Positions 33,597-43,582 of a stretch of 64,000 nucleotides of DNA are shown one piece after another. The position numbers and the translations under genes were made by a program. This stretch comes from Pohlia nutans (taxonomy: Eukaryota > Streptophyta > Bryopsida > Bryales > Mniaceae): assembly GCA_022496805.1 (NCBI GenBank), contig CM040088.1, positions 22,785,001-22,849,000 on the forward strand, given 5' to 3'. Position 1 is the stretch's first letter. Each line of letters starts with the position of its first letter. The notes under the pieces are model-generated. The model saw only the letters and a program-made list of their open reading frames with translations. It was not told the origin of the DNA and searched no databases.

Positions 33597-36500
33597 GGCT
33601 GGAGGAAGGCGACACGCTTTGGGGCTTGGGCGAGCGCTTCCACATTCCGTGGGAGCACATCCAGGCCTTCAACAAGCTGCCGGACCCCGACCTGGTGTAC
33701 GCGGGCGATGAGCTCAAGATCCCACCAAAGCCCAAACCCATCAAAGCCTGGGTGGTGGAACCGGGCGACTGCGCGTGGGAGATTTCCGTGCGCTTCGGCC
33801 TCACGCTGCAGCAGCTGCGCGACGCCAACGGTTCCATCCCGGAGGTTCTGTACCCGGGCGACGTGCTGCTCGTGCCCAAGGACGCCGTGCTGCGCCCTCG
33901 CCAGCTCTGGAACTTGCGCAAAGTCAAGGCGAGATTGAAAGGGATCGCCGCTCATGCCAATGCCAAGTTCTTCGACGTCTTCCCTTACCCTCAAGGTCTG
34001 TCTGTCTGTCCCTCCTTGTTCTCCTGCAATCAGGATTCCCAATGCAATTCACCCGAGATTGTGTCATTTCGATCTTATTTGCAAACGTTATACGTGTTCA
34101 AATCTTTAGTTGTAGATGACCTAAAACCACCATGCAATGTTGTAAGGTAATCACACCTCAAATTGACCTTGAGCATGGCTAGACTGATCGAATTTTTATA
34201 TGTTCTTGTTAAGAAAGCGAAGAGGATTCCAATGTACTAGAGAATGTGTTCTTTGGATCCTATATGCAAAAGTTATACGTGTTCAAATCTTTACTGGTAG
34301 ATGACCTAAAACCAACCGGAGTTCTTTGATGTCTCCAATACTCTCAAGGTCAATTCTCTTCTACTTATGGATTTCAAAAGAAGTGTGAACTTGGTGAATT
34401 TCCTGGCAGAATTAGGTCAATTTGAATTTGAATCTGCTTGTCTCTTTTTGAGTGCAGAGGAAATAAGGTTACCACACTAATACTTTAAACACTTAGCATG
34501 GGATAGAAAGGTCAATTTTTTCACCTATTCTTGTTAGGAAAGCAAAGAGTATTCCAATGCACCAGAGAATGTGTCATTTGGATACCGTATGTTAAAGTTC
34601 TAAGGTTTCAAATTTTTACTGATAGATGGCCTAAAACCAACAGTTGTCGAGGTAGTCTACATCCTCTTAATCAATATGTATTAATTGTCTAAGATTTTAG
34701 GATGGAGATTTTGTGTTAGTGACAATTTCGGACATCCCTAATTGGACCAACCATCCAAGAAACCCAAATTGGGCCTTGTGTTTTTTTAGCAGTTTTTCAG
34801 TAGGTCATATGGGGACTATGTTCATTCCAACTATGTTTATTTTGTGACCTACAGATACAACGTTCTTCACTGGTTTCGGTGATATAAAATTTGGCCATAT
34901 CTGAACTATAATTTTCACAACATGATCAATTGAATTAGTCATTTAAAAACCATAATTCCTTGGTCTTTTACGGTTAACTAGCCAGCTCTGCACGGGCTTG
35001 GTTTACAGAGTGGGATCAGTTTTGAAGTATGGAAATTATAGTTGGGGGTGTATAATAATGACAATACGATGTGACCTTTTTTTTTTCTTGTAGATATCGA
35101 CAATTACAGGGAGAAGCACAGGCTACTATTGAATGCGCTGCGTCATGTGGAGAGCAGCTTCATCATGCCTGCACCCATTGGAGACGGTGGCCTTAGCATC
35201 GGACCTCTCCAAATTAGGTTCAACTTGAACTTTCTCAGCACTTTATTTTAATTCTTAGAATTTGTATTGAAAAGATATTCAAGTTATCAAATTTTCTGCC
35301 GAACTATTAGGACCAAGATTTTCAAATAGGGCCTCATGTTCTTTTAACAGTTTTTGAGTAAGTCATATGGGGACTTTCTTTTGTCCAATTGTAAATTTTT
35401 TTCGACCAACACATGCAATGTTCTTCACTGATTCTGGTGATATAAAAGTGGCCTCGTCTGAACTCTATTTTTCTATAATATGATCAATCAAATCAGTCAT
35501 TTTAAAACGATGAATCCTGAGGCATTTGTGTACATTTGCAGCACAGAGTATCACCAAGATGCATGGTGGCAAGCGAGCAACGATGTCAAGTATGAGGATT
35601 GTGAGGGAGTGGACTATTCGGAACGCACGGCCATTAATTACTGGCTGCGTTATTGTCCTTGGGCCCTGGAGTTTGGAGATTGGGAGACTCTGGCACGCAC
35701 TCACAATGGAGGCCCATGCTATTGGCACAGTTTTTCCACCACCCGTTATTGGTGAGCATATGTGATTCTTGTAAATATGATCAAGAAGGATGGTATGAAA
35801 TTGTTCAACTAGTTCTCTCCTAAAGGACCAAGAATCCTCATGTTTTTTTAACATTTTTGAGTAGGTCCTATGTGAACTTCCTTTTGTTCAATTTTTTTTT
35901 TTTTTTTTTTTTTCAACCAACTTACGCAATGTTCTTCACTGATTTTGGTGATATTTAATTTGGCCCTATCTGAATTCTATTTATCAATACGTGATCGATT
36001 GAACTTTCCATTTTAACCCTTAAACGTCCCTTGGGAATAGTAGATACGTTGACATATATTTGGCATTTGTTGTAAGTAGAAAGTTCCAAATTTAGCTCCT
36101 TAAAACCATGCCAACATGAATTTTAACTTCACTTTTGATCTTAAACCCAATGGAGGTGTAGAACCATGCCAAATACAATAGAATACCATTGTATAATACT
36201 GGTCGGAACGGGCTTTTTGGACCTTTAAGGGTTAAAACCATGAATCCTTGGTCCTTTTGACTGAACTTGCCATTTTAAAACCATGAATCTTTGGTGCTTT
36301 AGGGGTTATATTGCAGCGATTATGTGGTTTTTGTACCTTGGGTGTTTTCAATGCGGGTAGTTATCCTTCCTTAGGTGTGATAACTTGATGACATTTTGAG
36401 TAAAATGTTCAGACATTCTGTACATAGCCTCTACATGCGCAAACAAGTAATTAGGAAGGTAACAATTGATTATAGTAATTTTCAAAACATAATTCTATTG

Positions 36501-37213
36501 TCATAGAATAGGGGATGTTAGAGTGCAAGTGTTTGTGCAAGCTTTTGACCCGCAATAGAATCCCGTAATTTCAATTTGCGTGTTGAAGGTAATTGTTTTG
36601 GTGAGAGTCTCGTGGTTATGGGTGTGGATACAAGATACCATTACGTAAGAGTCGTGTCGTAGAGTCTCCTCTCACACTCTGACACCTAACTAATGTAGGA
36701 CATGATTTCTTCTTTCTATTGATACATTTTGTTACTTTTGAACCATTTGAGGTTAAAATTGACAAGTTCAAGGGGTTATTGCAAGACCCCACTTGGTTGT
36801 TGTATGTGCTAGATTTGTTCATTTTCCTGTCACATATCACATGTCGCTTGAGAGTGTGTATGTTATGCATTTTTGTTTGGTTCTTGATTGCAGATTTGAT
36901 GATGGTTTATGGTACTTGATCTGATGTGCATGGCGATCTTTATTTACACAGCACTCACGTGTTGGACTTGGATGGCAGGCGAAGAGTAAAGAATGCATTG
37001 CGAAGCCGAGGGTACATCCAAGGAATGCCGGAGTTCTCATCCTTGGCTTCCAACAACACATCCATCCAACTATTCAACACACACATTCCATTTCCAGTTC
37101 CCATTTTGGAGAGCCAAGTGAAGGAGAATAATATTCTCAGCAAGAGCTCTTCTTCCAAATTGCAGATAACCTCCGCTGTCATGGAAGCAGCAACTGTGGG
37201 CATCCATGACTGA
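33575..37213 (+). CDS. Two LysM domains fused to a lysozyme-like (destabilase/i-type) domain, 329 aa
   Basis: Exons 33575-33995, 35094-35217, 35542-35751 and 36979-37213 join into 330 codons with GT-AG introns. LysM1 covers residues 6-50 (VRLEEGDTLWGLGERF to AGDELKIP) and LysM2 residues 57-101 (AWVVEPGDCAWEISVRF to PGDVLLVP). LysM domains bind N-acetylglucosamine polymers. Residues 150-256 form a lysozyme-like domain: VESS (Glu160), GDGGLSIGPLQIS (Asp171 at its start), YHQDAWW, NYWLRY, LARTHNGGP and RYWRRV. These match the order of i-type lysozyme/destabilase motifs, including the two acids used for glycosidic cleavage. Few cysteines and no signal peptide are present, unlike animal i-type enzymes; the signature looks bacterial. 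The tail (257-329) is unrecognised. The likely role is glycan hydrolysis inside the cell or an organelle; this is inferred. The ATG at 33575 is well placed but overlaps an upstream ORF. Confidence 0.85.
34745..34985. mobile_element. MITE remnant in intron 1 of the LysM-lysozyme gene
   Basis: Related to the intact 218-bp element at 56191-56408. Shared blocks are GTAGGTCATATGGGGACT-like sequence, TTCTTCACTGGTTTCGGTGA, ATGATCAATTGAATTAGTCA and CCTTGGTCTTTTACGGTTAA. Ends decayed. Confidence 0.55.
35310..35515. mobile_element. MITE remnant in intron 2 of the LysM-lysozyme gene
   Basis: Same family as in intron 1 (AGGACCAAGATTTTC, GTTCTTCACTGATTCTGGTG, ATGATCAATCAAATCAGTCA). It takes up most of this 324-bp intron and ends about 25 bp before the splice acceptor. 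Confidence 0.55.
35823..36012. mobile_element. MITE remnant in intron 3 of the LysM-lysozyme gene
   Basis: Same family again (AGGACCAAGAATCCTC, GTTCTTCACTGATTTTGGTG, GATCGATTGAACTTTCC). Interrupted at its right side by the TTAA element at 36013-36235; after that element a further CCATTTTAAAACCATGAATC end resumes. Confidence 0.55.
36013..36235. mobile_element. TTAA-flanked MITE in intron 3
   Basis: Starts TTAACCCTTAAACGTCC and ends GGACCTTTAAGGGTTAA. An inverted relative of 30521-30753 (shared GACATATATTTGGCATTTGT and CATGCCAA-ACAATAG regions). Nested within the older MITE copy of intron 3. Confidence 0.8.
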
Positions 37214-37399
37214 TTGACAAAGAATGAGTCTTTTTTTTGTCTTTTTTTTTTCTTTTTATGTTGGAAGCACGCATGATTCTGTGGTCTTCAATTGTACTAT
37301 ACAAGTAGATCCAAGAGTACGTTATTCTTTGCCTTTCAAGGCAAGAATATCCAAAGGTTAGTTTTGGGTAAGGGCCCCAATTAAGTCACTTACCTCATA

Positions 37400-37607
37400 C
37401 TCCATTTCATAATAAGAGTCCACATTGCAGAAAAATTTGAGATTTAAGATAGAAATAGAGCCCATGTTGAAAGGGATGAAACTCAAATTTTTTTTTAGAA
37501 CTGTATGTCTCAATGAAAAGGGATGAAGGCAACACAATGAATCTAAACTCTTAAATTGACGCAAAAAAAAAATGTGGTTTTGAACTCTTATTATGAAACT
37601 AAGGGAG
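37400..37607. mobile_element. Stowaway-like MITE downstream of the LysM-lysozyme gene
   Basis: Left end CTCCATTTCATAATAAGAGT, right end ACTCTTATTATGAAAC followed by AAGGGAG. TA stands on both sides (37398-37399 and 37608-37609), as expected for Tc1/mariner-type Stowaway elements. 208 bp, non-coding. Confidence 0.75.
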
Positions 37608-38526
37608 TAACTTTTTCATGTCATGTCATTGTCAATGTACATCTGTTCATAACATGATGTGGAGATTCTTCAATTACATGTGTACACAACATGTTGATAG
37701 TAAAATGTGATACACGGGTGTGATACACGGGTGTGATAAAGCGAGTGTATTATGACATTCCTAAAAATGACATTATTGTAGAATATTGTCAACATGGTTG
37801 GCAACTTGCACCTATATTTGCTTGCAATGGGAAAATTGAAGGTCCTAGAGAGGTTTGGAATCTCTAATAAGGGAGCTATAATAGAATCAAATTCATTGAA
37901 TTGTTGACAATTTCTTGGGCATTATGCTTTGGCACTATTCTTTAATACTCGAAGATCATGCTTTCTACTTATAACACACATTAAATCTTATTGCACATTC
38001 TATGTATATTTCTCCTAAATTTTGTCATATTCAAGTTACCTAAAAAGTATTGCATATAACCTCCCTTTCTGCTCTACTTCTAACCTCCCTTTTGAACTAT
38101 ACTTGCATAGAAGGTGTAGGAGCCATAGCGAGGTATAGAGAATAATGACAAGGCCTTGTTTTAGATTGTCTCCCAACTAGTCATAATTTAGATTTTGGTC
38201 TATTTTTATTTCAATGAATTCAAAAAGATTTCTACATGAGTTTGTCAAATCTTTCCTCTTTGAGCTAACATTTCAGTTAATTCTATTGTATAAACATTTG
38301 ACTAGACATTCAACTTTTGCATGCCTATCAAGTTGTGAACACATGTGAAATTATATTTAGAAATTCATTTATCTATCCCCCAATGCAATGTTATTACAAA
38401 AGATTGCATCAAGCAAAGCCTCACTTTTGGGCTATATTTGATCACTAGATTTGAATAAAAAATTTGAATTTTAATTGTTTTTGAAGTGTATGGATGCCAA
38501 CTTTTTATAATGTTGATGAAGATGGA
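37608..38526. other. AT-rich intergenic DNA
   Basis: No gene or clear element. A direct repeat GATACACGGGTGT occurs twice at about 37710-37735. A block near 38040-38180 (CCTCCCTTT and AGCGAGGTATAGAGAATAA) is matched in inverted form near 48260-48400. Confidence 0.4.
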
Positions 38527-39069
38527 TTAAGCGTCCATACTACAATTACCTGGTCAAACTTCATCAATTCCTCACATTTTAAAATATATTATATTTTTTT
38601 GGTATTTTTCTCATATAAGCTATTGATAAACCAATTTACCTTGATCTTTTCATAATTATTTAAATAAATAAAAAATTATAAGATTTTTCAAAGCTTTTTT
38701 CTTGTAAAAATCATAGTAATTACAAAAAAGCTTATAATAGTATGATTTTTTTTGGGAAAATGTAAAAAATAGTGATGAACAAGTTGTAGGTGGAATGCTT
38801 CTTGAGCTTACATTAAAAAAAAAATCAATAGAAAAGAATTTCTACAATGTATATTGGAATTTTAGAGTTTTGAGCTTTAATGTGCTATAAATAACGCAGT
38901 TTTAACAATTTTGAAGAACGGTAAATTGGACTAGAAAGTAGAAGATAGCCCCCACACTTTTTAGTTGAGACCATTTTCATTTGAAATTAGGAACTAGATG
39001 AAAATCAGCGTTTGACTTAAAAATGATCAAGCATGGCCCCACGGGGCTCTTTGCTCGTTTAAGGGTTAA
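38527..39069. mobile_element. TTAA-flanked MITE (543 bp)
   Basis: The left end is decayed (TTAAGCGTCCATAC); the right end is CTCGTTTAAGGGTTAA. Homologous to 52520-53054 and to 21007-21731 without its nested repeat. Shares its right TTAA with the next element. Confidence 0.7.
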
Positions 39070-39605
39070 CCCCTAAATGACAGAGGAGGTAAGGTCAAAA
39101 CCTAGAATGTGTTATAAAATGTTACTTTTGCAACTTTGATGAAGTTTGGTCCAAAAGAGAGAATGAGAAGCATGATGTTTAGTAATTATCCATACATTCT
39201 AACTTTCTAAAAATGTGTGACACTCATTTAATGAATTTAGAAGCATTTACCATTTAATATTCACCAAAATCACAAATTTTATTTTTAGAATTTGAAATTT
39301 GGTATGACTAGTTAAAATTAGAAATTCAATTCTAAATTTTTAAAAAGCAAAATTTCAAATGAGAGAACATCATTACTTTCCTGAAATAGAAAGTGTTATA
39401 ACACTAGGACAATGTTGAGGTGTTTGTTTTTGAAAACTTCCTTAGTGAACCTCAATATTGCAAATGAAATGCATTAAACAACATTAGAATATGATCTCTA
39501 CCCCCAATTTCAACAAAACTCGAAAAATGTCATTTCCTGACCATGGACAGTCGTTGCTATTTGGGCTTCGACCAAAAAATGGTCAATCGGTCACTTAGGG
39601 GTTAA
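39066..39605. mobile_element. TTAA-flanked MITE (540 bp), chained to the previous one
   Basis: Starts TTAACCCCTAAATGACAG and ends GGTCACTTAGGGGTTAA. Homologous to 53051-53689, which follows the homologue of the preceding element in the same order. Confidence 0.7.
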
Positions 39606-39995
39606 TCAACATGCCAAGATGTATCACAAAATCGGTTGTGATTTCAAAAAATGGGTGTAGAATTTTTGGAATGCTTTCATTAAAAACAACATATTTAGGT
39701 GTTCAAAGTTAATAACTTGGAAGTTCATTTATTTCCAAATGAAGATAGCATTGTGCTTCAAGTTTAGAGGCATACTAATCCCGTGATGATGTATTGCCTC
39801 TCTTCCAGTTATGATGTACCATTTGGTGATGAAAGTGACAAGCGAGAGGGTCAAGGTACACTAACCTATTACCGCCTTGTATTGCTCAATTCCACATGTG
39901 TAGGAAGTGTACATTACAGACCAAAAATGTACTATGCATGAGGGCAGTATTGAGAACAGGTGGTAATAGGCTGGTGTACCTTAAGAAGTGTGCAA

Positions 39996-40167
39996 CCTGT
40001 CAATGGGATGTTACGACCTGAAAGCATTCAAATGCATACCTGTCAATGGGATGATATAAACTGAAAGCATTCAAATTCACACCTGTCAAAGGGATGTTGT
40101 AACCTGAAAGCATTCAAAGGCACACCTGTCAATGGGAAGCTGTAAACTGAAAGCATTCAAAGGAACG
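39996..40167. repeat. 43-bp tandem repeat just beyond the PLIP-like stop codon
   Basis: Four units starting at 39996, 40039, 40082 and 40125, each CCTGTCAA-GGGA-G followed by CTGAAAGCATTCAAA. A diverged fifth relative lies near 40228. It lies 150-320 bp 3' of the stop codon at 40315 and may be within the 3' UTR. Confidence 0.8.
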
Positions 40168-40314
40168 CAACACATGCAGTGAGGGGAAGAAGGCATGAAG
40201 AAGAAGAGCAGCTTGTGAAGTTTGCAACCTGTGAATCGGGATGTTGTAAACTGAAAGCATCATGAAGAAAGAGAAGAAGAGCAAGCAAGCAGGGATGGTT
40301 CCAGTAATTCATGA

Positions 40315-43300
40315 TCACGCAATGAATGTGGCCAGGCCTTGCATTAACAGAACCCGAGCCGAAACAAGCAGAAACATGCCAATGTGGACATGCTTGGAAG
40401 CAATCAATCTGCAGTATCTACTCAACCGGTCCATGGTGGAGCTGGAGGTGATGGTATTTCTGGGGCCCGAGGAGATGCTGCGCATGCGCCCGTCTGCTGC
40501 CAAGCTGCCGGATCTGCGCAGCACCTGGTGCGTAGCACCCATCCCGGAGCTGGCAGCCCCAATGGAGCCACACTCTCCAGTATTCACAATATGTTCCGAG
40601 TCTGCCAGCCCCTTTGACACCATGCCCTTGATGAACTCCACGCCGCTCTCAGTGGTGAGCAATGGCCACCACACGGAGCTTCGCTTCTTCGTCTTCACCT
40701 GCGCTGTAAAGCTCCGTCGAACCTTCCTCAGCTCCTGCCTCAGCACGTAGCTCACCGCTTTTGAGTAGCTGCGTGGGTCATGGTCCCGCGAGATCCCGCC
40801 CCCGGTGCCGTATGACGATCGGTCCCTCAATATCTGCAGAGGATGAGGATTGTTGAGGAACGCTCTGTGTGCAGATCGCAGTTCAATGGACAACGTCTTT
40901 GCGTCTGATATGTCCGGTTTGGCCAAGCTCGGGTGAATGATGTCATAAATCCCGCTGCCTGAGGGCAGCAAGGGGTGCCCTGGTGATTGAGAAGGAGCTG
41001 GTTGAATCACACGCATGACGCCCATGGGAGCATATAGTAATTTCTGCATACAAGACATCAGCACATTAGCACTCGTTTTTAACTTAGTAATGCTCATTTT
41101 GCAAGTGGGAAAAGACATGTAGTTCAGGGGGATCAGTACCTGTTTTTTCAGGCACGCGTAATTGCGGAATGTTCCATTGACGCGCTTCAAAACCTCGGCG
41201 ACGTGATCAGGGTAATCACAGGTGAAGCTTCGGGGGACAATGTCTCGGTGCATGACCACCATCTGTACATGGTTTTGAGGGAGGCCTAACTGCTGCAGCA
41301 AGTAGTCACCGCCGCAGAATACATATGGAGACCCAAATGTGGTCACAGGTAACAAGGAGCTCAATGGAGCAGTGTCACGAACTCGAAGCAGAAGAGAAAG
41401 AAGAATTGCTAAGCTACCCCCTAATGAATGGCCAGTAAAACGAATTCGGGCCGCACTCCCATACTTCTGTACATGTTCCAGCACATAAGGTAACACCTCC
41501 TCGTACAACCCTTGTGCTGCCTCGTAGATACCACGGTGTACCATAACCCCCAACTTTGGATCTTCAAACCGCGTTGGCTCAAACATAAGATTGGCTTTCC
41601 AAGACTCTACTGAATCCGAGCCCTGCACTCACAGCGAGAATTTCACTTCATTGAAGAACATTTTGCACAAAGCAAGGAGGTTGTTGGCCATTTAAAAAGG
41701 CAGGTAGAGAGACGATGGATTGCTACATGCGCTTAGAGAGTGTGGGAGAATCATTGAAGAATTTCTGCATACCTGAATGACAAAGTTGCGTATCTTCGAA
41801 GGCTCGTCATCACAGCTGAACCACTCACAGGGGCAGCTACGTGAGGACTGCACATCTGTTGGCTTTGTCTCCTCGTTGCCTGCTGGTATTGTAGTGGCGC
41901 CGGACATGGTCACAGTATTATCAGATACTTCCAGTTTTGATTTGCACTCCATGCACACCTCATCTGTGTCATCTGCCAGCAACACCTTGCATGGCGAGGA
42001 CCCTAATTGATAAGCCGTCGACTCTATGGGAATTTTGGATTTTTTCATGAATGAGAATCTACTTGTCCATTTTTCGGCATCAACTTCCTTAGTAGCGCTA
42101 CTCGCTTCTGCATTCGACGATGGATCTTCAGGCTCTTCAATTTGTGAATTCTCTTTACCAGCTGCCTCATCTTCAGCTGCCTTTTCTCTTGCTGCCTTCT
42201 CCATTGCAGCTTTCTCTTCCGCAGCTTTCAAGTGCACGGATGATGTGATAAATCGCAATCCATGGTGCCGTAACAAATCTCCTGGCTGTACCTCAAAATA
42301 CAACAGAGAATGAAATGCATCAGGACACGTTGATATCAGTAGACTTCGAGATCCTGTCTCCTATTGACTGACCCCTGTTACCAACAGCAACTCGTCTCTC
42401 CCACTACACTCGGTTGACCAACCATGACTTAGTTAAATGTCTATGACCACTGATCTTTGAATGGAAATGAAGTTTTCTACTATCCCTTCAATAGTGGCCT
42501 ACAACTTCCCACTTTGAATGATTGCACAGTGAGAAAAAGTCAACCTCAACAAATTTGGCTCTTGTATCGAAAGTGATCCCTATTGAGTGATCTAGCACAC
42601 TCCTACATATTGGTTGAAACGTGCTTCAAATAGTATCCTCTTAATCCCAAGTATACTCATCAACAAAACACACAAGGTTGAAATCTTTGCGTAGCATAAC
42701 AAGCTCACTCACCTTGATGGAAGGAATCGAGTAGGCTAAGTTTGAAAGAAAGGAAAGATGGGAGACAGTCTTGAGCTCCGCCACGGGAACAGATTGCAAG
42801 AATTTTGAAAACGAAGCGCGGTCATGGACGATCTTGACGTGGGCGATCTCCTTCGTCTCGTCTTCACCGCCAGGGGCAGTAGTCTTCTCATCCTCGGTAT
42901 CCACAGAGCACTCCTCGCACACGCAGCTCATCACATCCTCTCCTACCACAGACTCAACAACGTCACGGCCTTCCTCGATCGTCGGAGGGCACGGATCGAT
43001 CACCGGTGGCTTGTTCGGACTCTGTTGTTTCCTGGGAGCTGTATTGAACTGCCGGATGTTCCACAACGACCTAATTCTCATAAAGTTGTGCAACCAGCTC
43101 TTAGCAATCTCCGCCTCTGCTTTGGCGAGCTCCACGGTTGAATCATCCGAGCCAACCAGGGGTTTGATAACCTCCAGTGCGGTAGGGGACGATTGCAAGG
43201 TGGACAGAACCTCGTGCACGGTCCGCTTCTCCTCGTCGCTCAATCCCAAGTTCGTGACGACCTCGTCATGGGCCGTCGACAATGCTAGTGACGCCACGTC

Positions 43301-43582
43301 CCTCGCCACGTCCACGTCCTTCTTCCCGCCGGCTGCTTTGAACCAGGGAAACTTGAGAGGGAAAGCGGGGAGCGGCACCAGCGCACTACGAGACGTGTTG
43401 TTACTACTACTACTACTCGCGCTTGTCGCTGATGTTGCGACCGTCGAGGGATTAGTACTGTTCTCCGTTGGCGACGACGTCAGAAGCTTCTGCGCCCGCG
43501 CTTTCTCCAATGGCTCGCCGGATTTCTGCGACCTCCGGGAACACGGGAATGGTACCGCGGCTCTCACCAACAACACTTCCAT
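40315..43582 (-). CDS. PLIP-like class 3 lipase (plastid galactolipid lipase family), 864 aa
   Basis: Exons 43582-42713, 42285-41773, 41622-41140 and 41043-40315 give 865 codons, all joins in phase 0 and GT-AG. The ATG at 43582 is the first in frame; upstream codons include no ATG. Residues 1-100 are Ser/Thr-rich and could be a plastid transit peptide. Conserved PLIP landmarks follow: LSFLSNLAYSIPSIK before intron 1, LRHHGLRFITSS after it, then an Ala/Glu/Lys-rich stretch, VIQGSDSVESWKANL and GHSLGG with nucleophile Ser527. Asp588 (MHRDIVPR) is the likely second triad member and His689 (NPHPLQIL) or the RDHD histidine the third. Plant PLIPs release polyunsaturated fatty acids from plastid lipids and feed seed oil or oxylipin synthesis. 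This protein is longer than Arabidopsis PLIP1 (about 650 aa), mainly in the N-terminus and the linker. The C-terminus is hydrophobic (IGMFLLVSARVLLMQGL) and may be a membrane anchor. Confidence 0.88.

Noticed and set aside
33497..34042. Antisense frame over the LysM exon
   Set aside because: GC-rich shadow of exon 1; the sense frame shows two LysM domains. The same applies to 8462-8830 over lipase exon 1 and 42771-43625 over PLIP exon 1.
36893..36978. Splice acceptor at 36893 for the last LysM-lysozyme exon
   Set aside because: Using it creates an immediate in-frame stop; the acceptor ending at 36978 restores the conserved YWRRV motif and a frame open to 37213.
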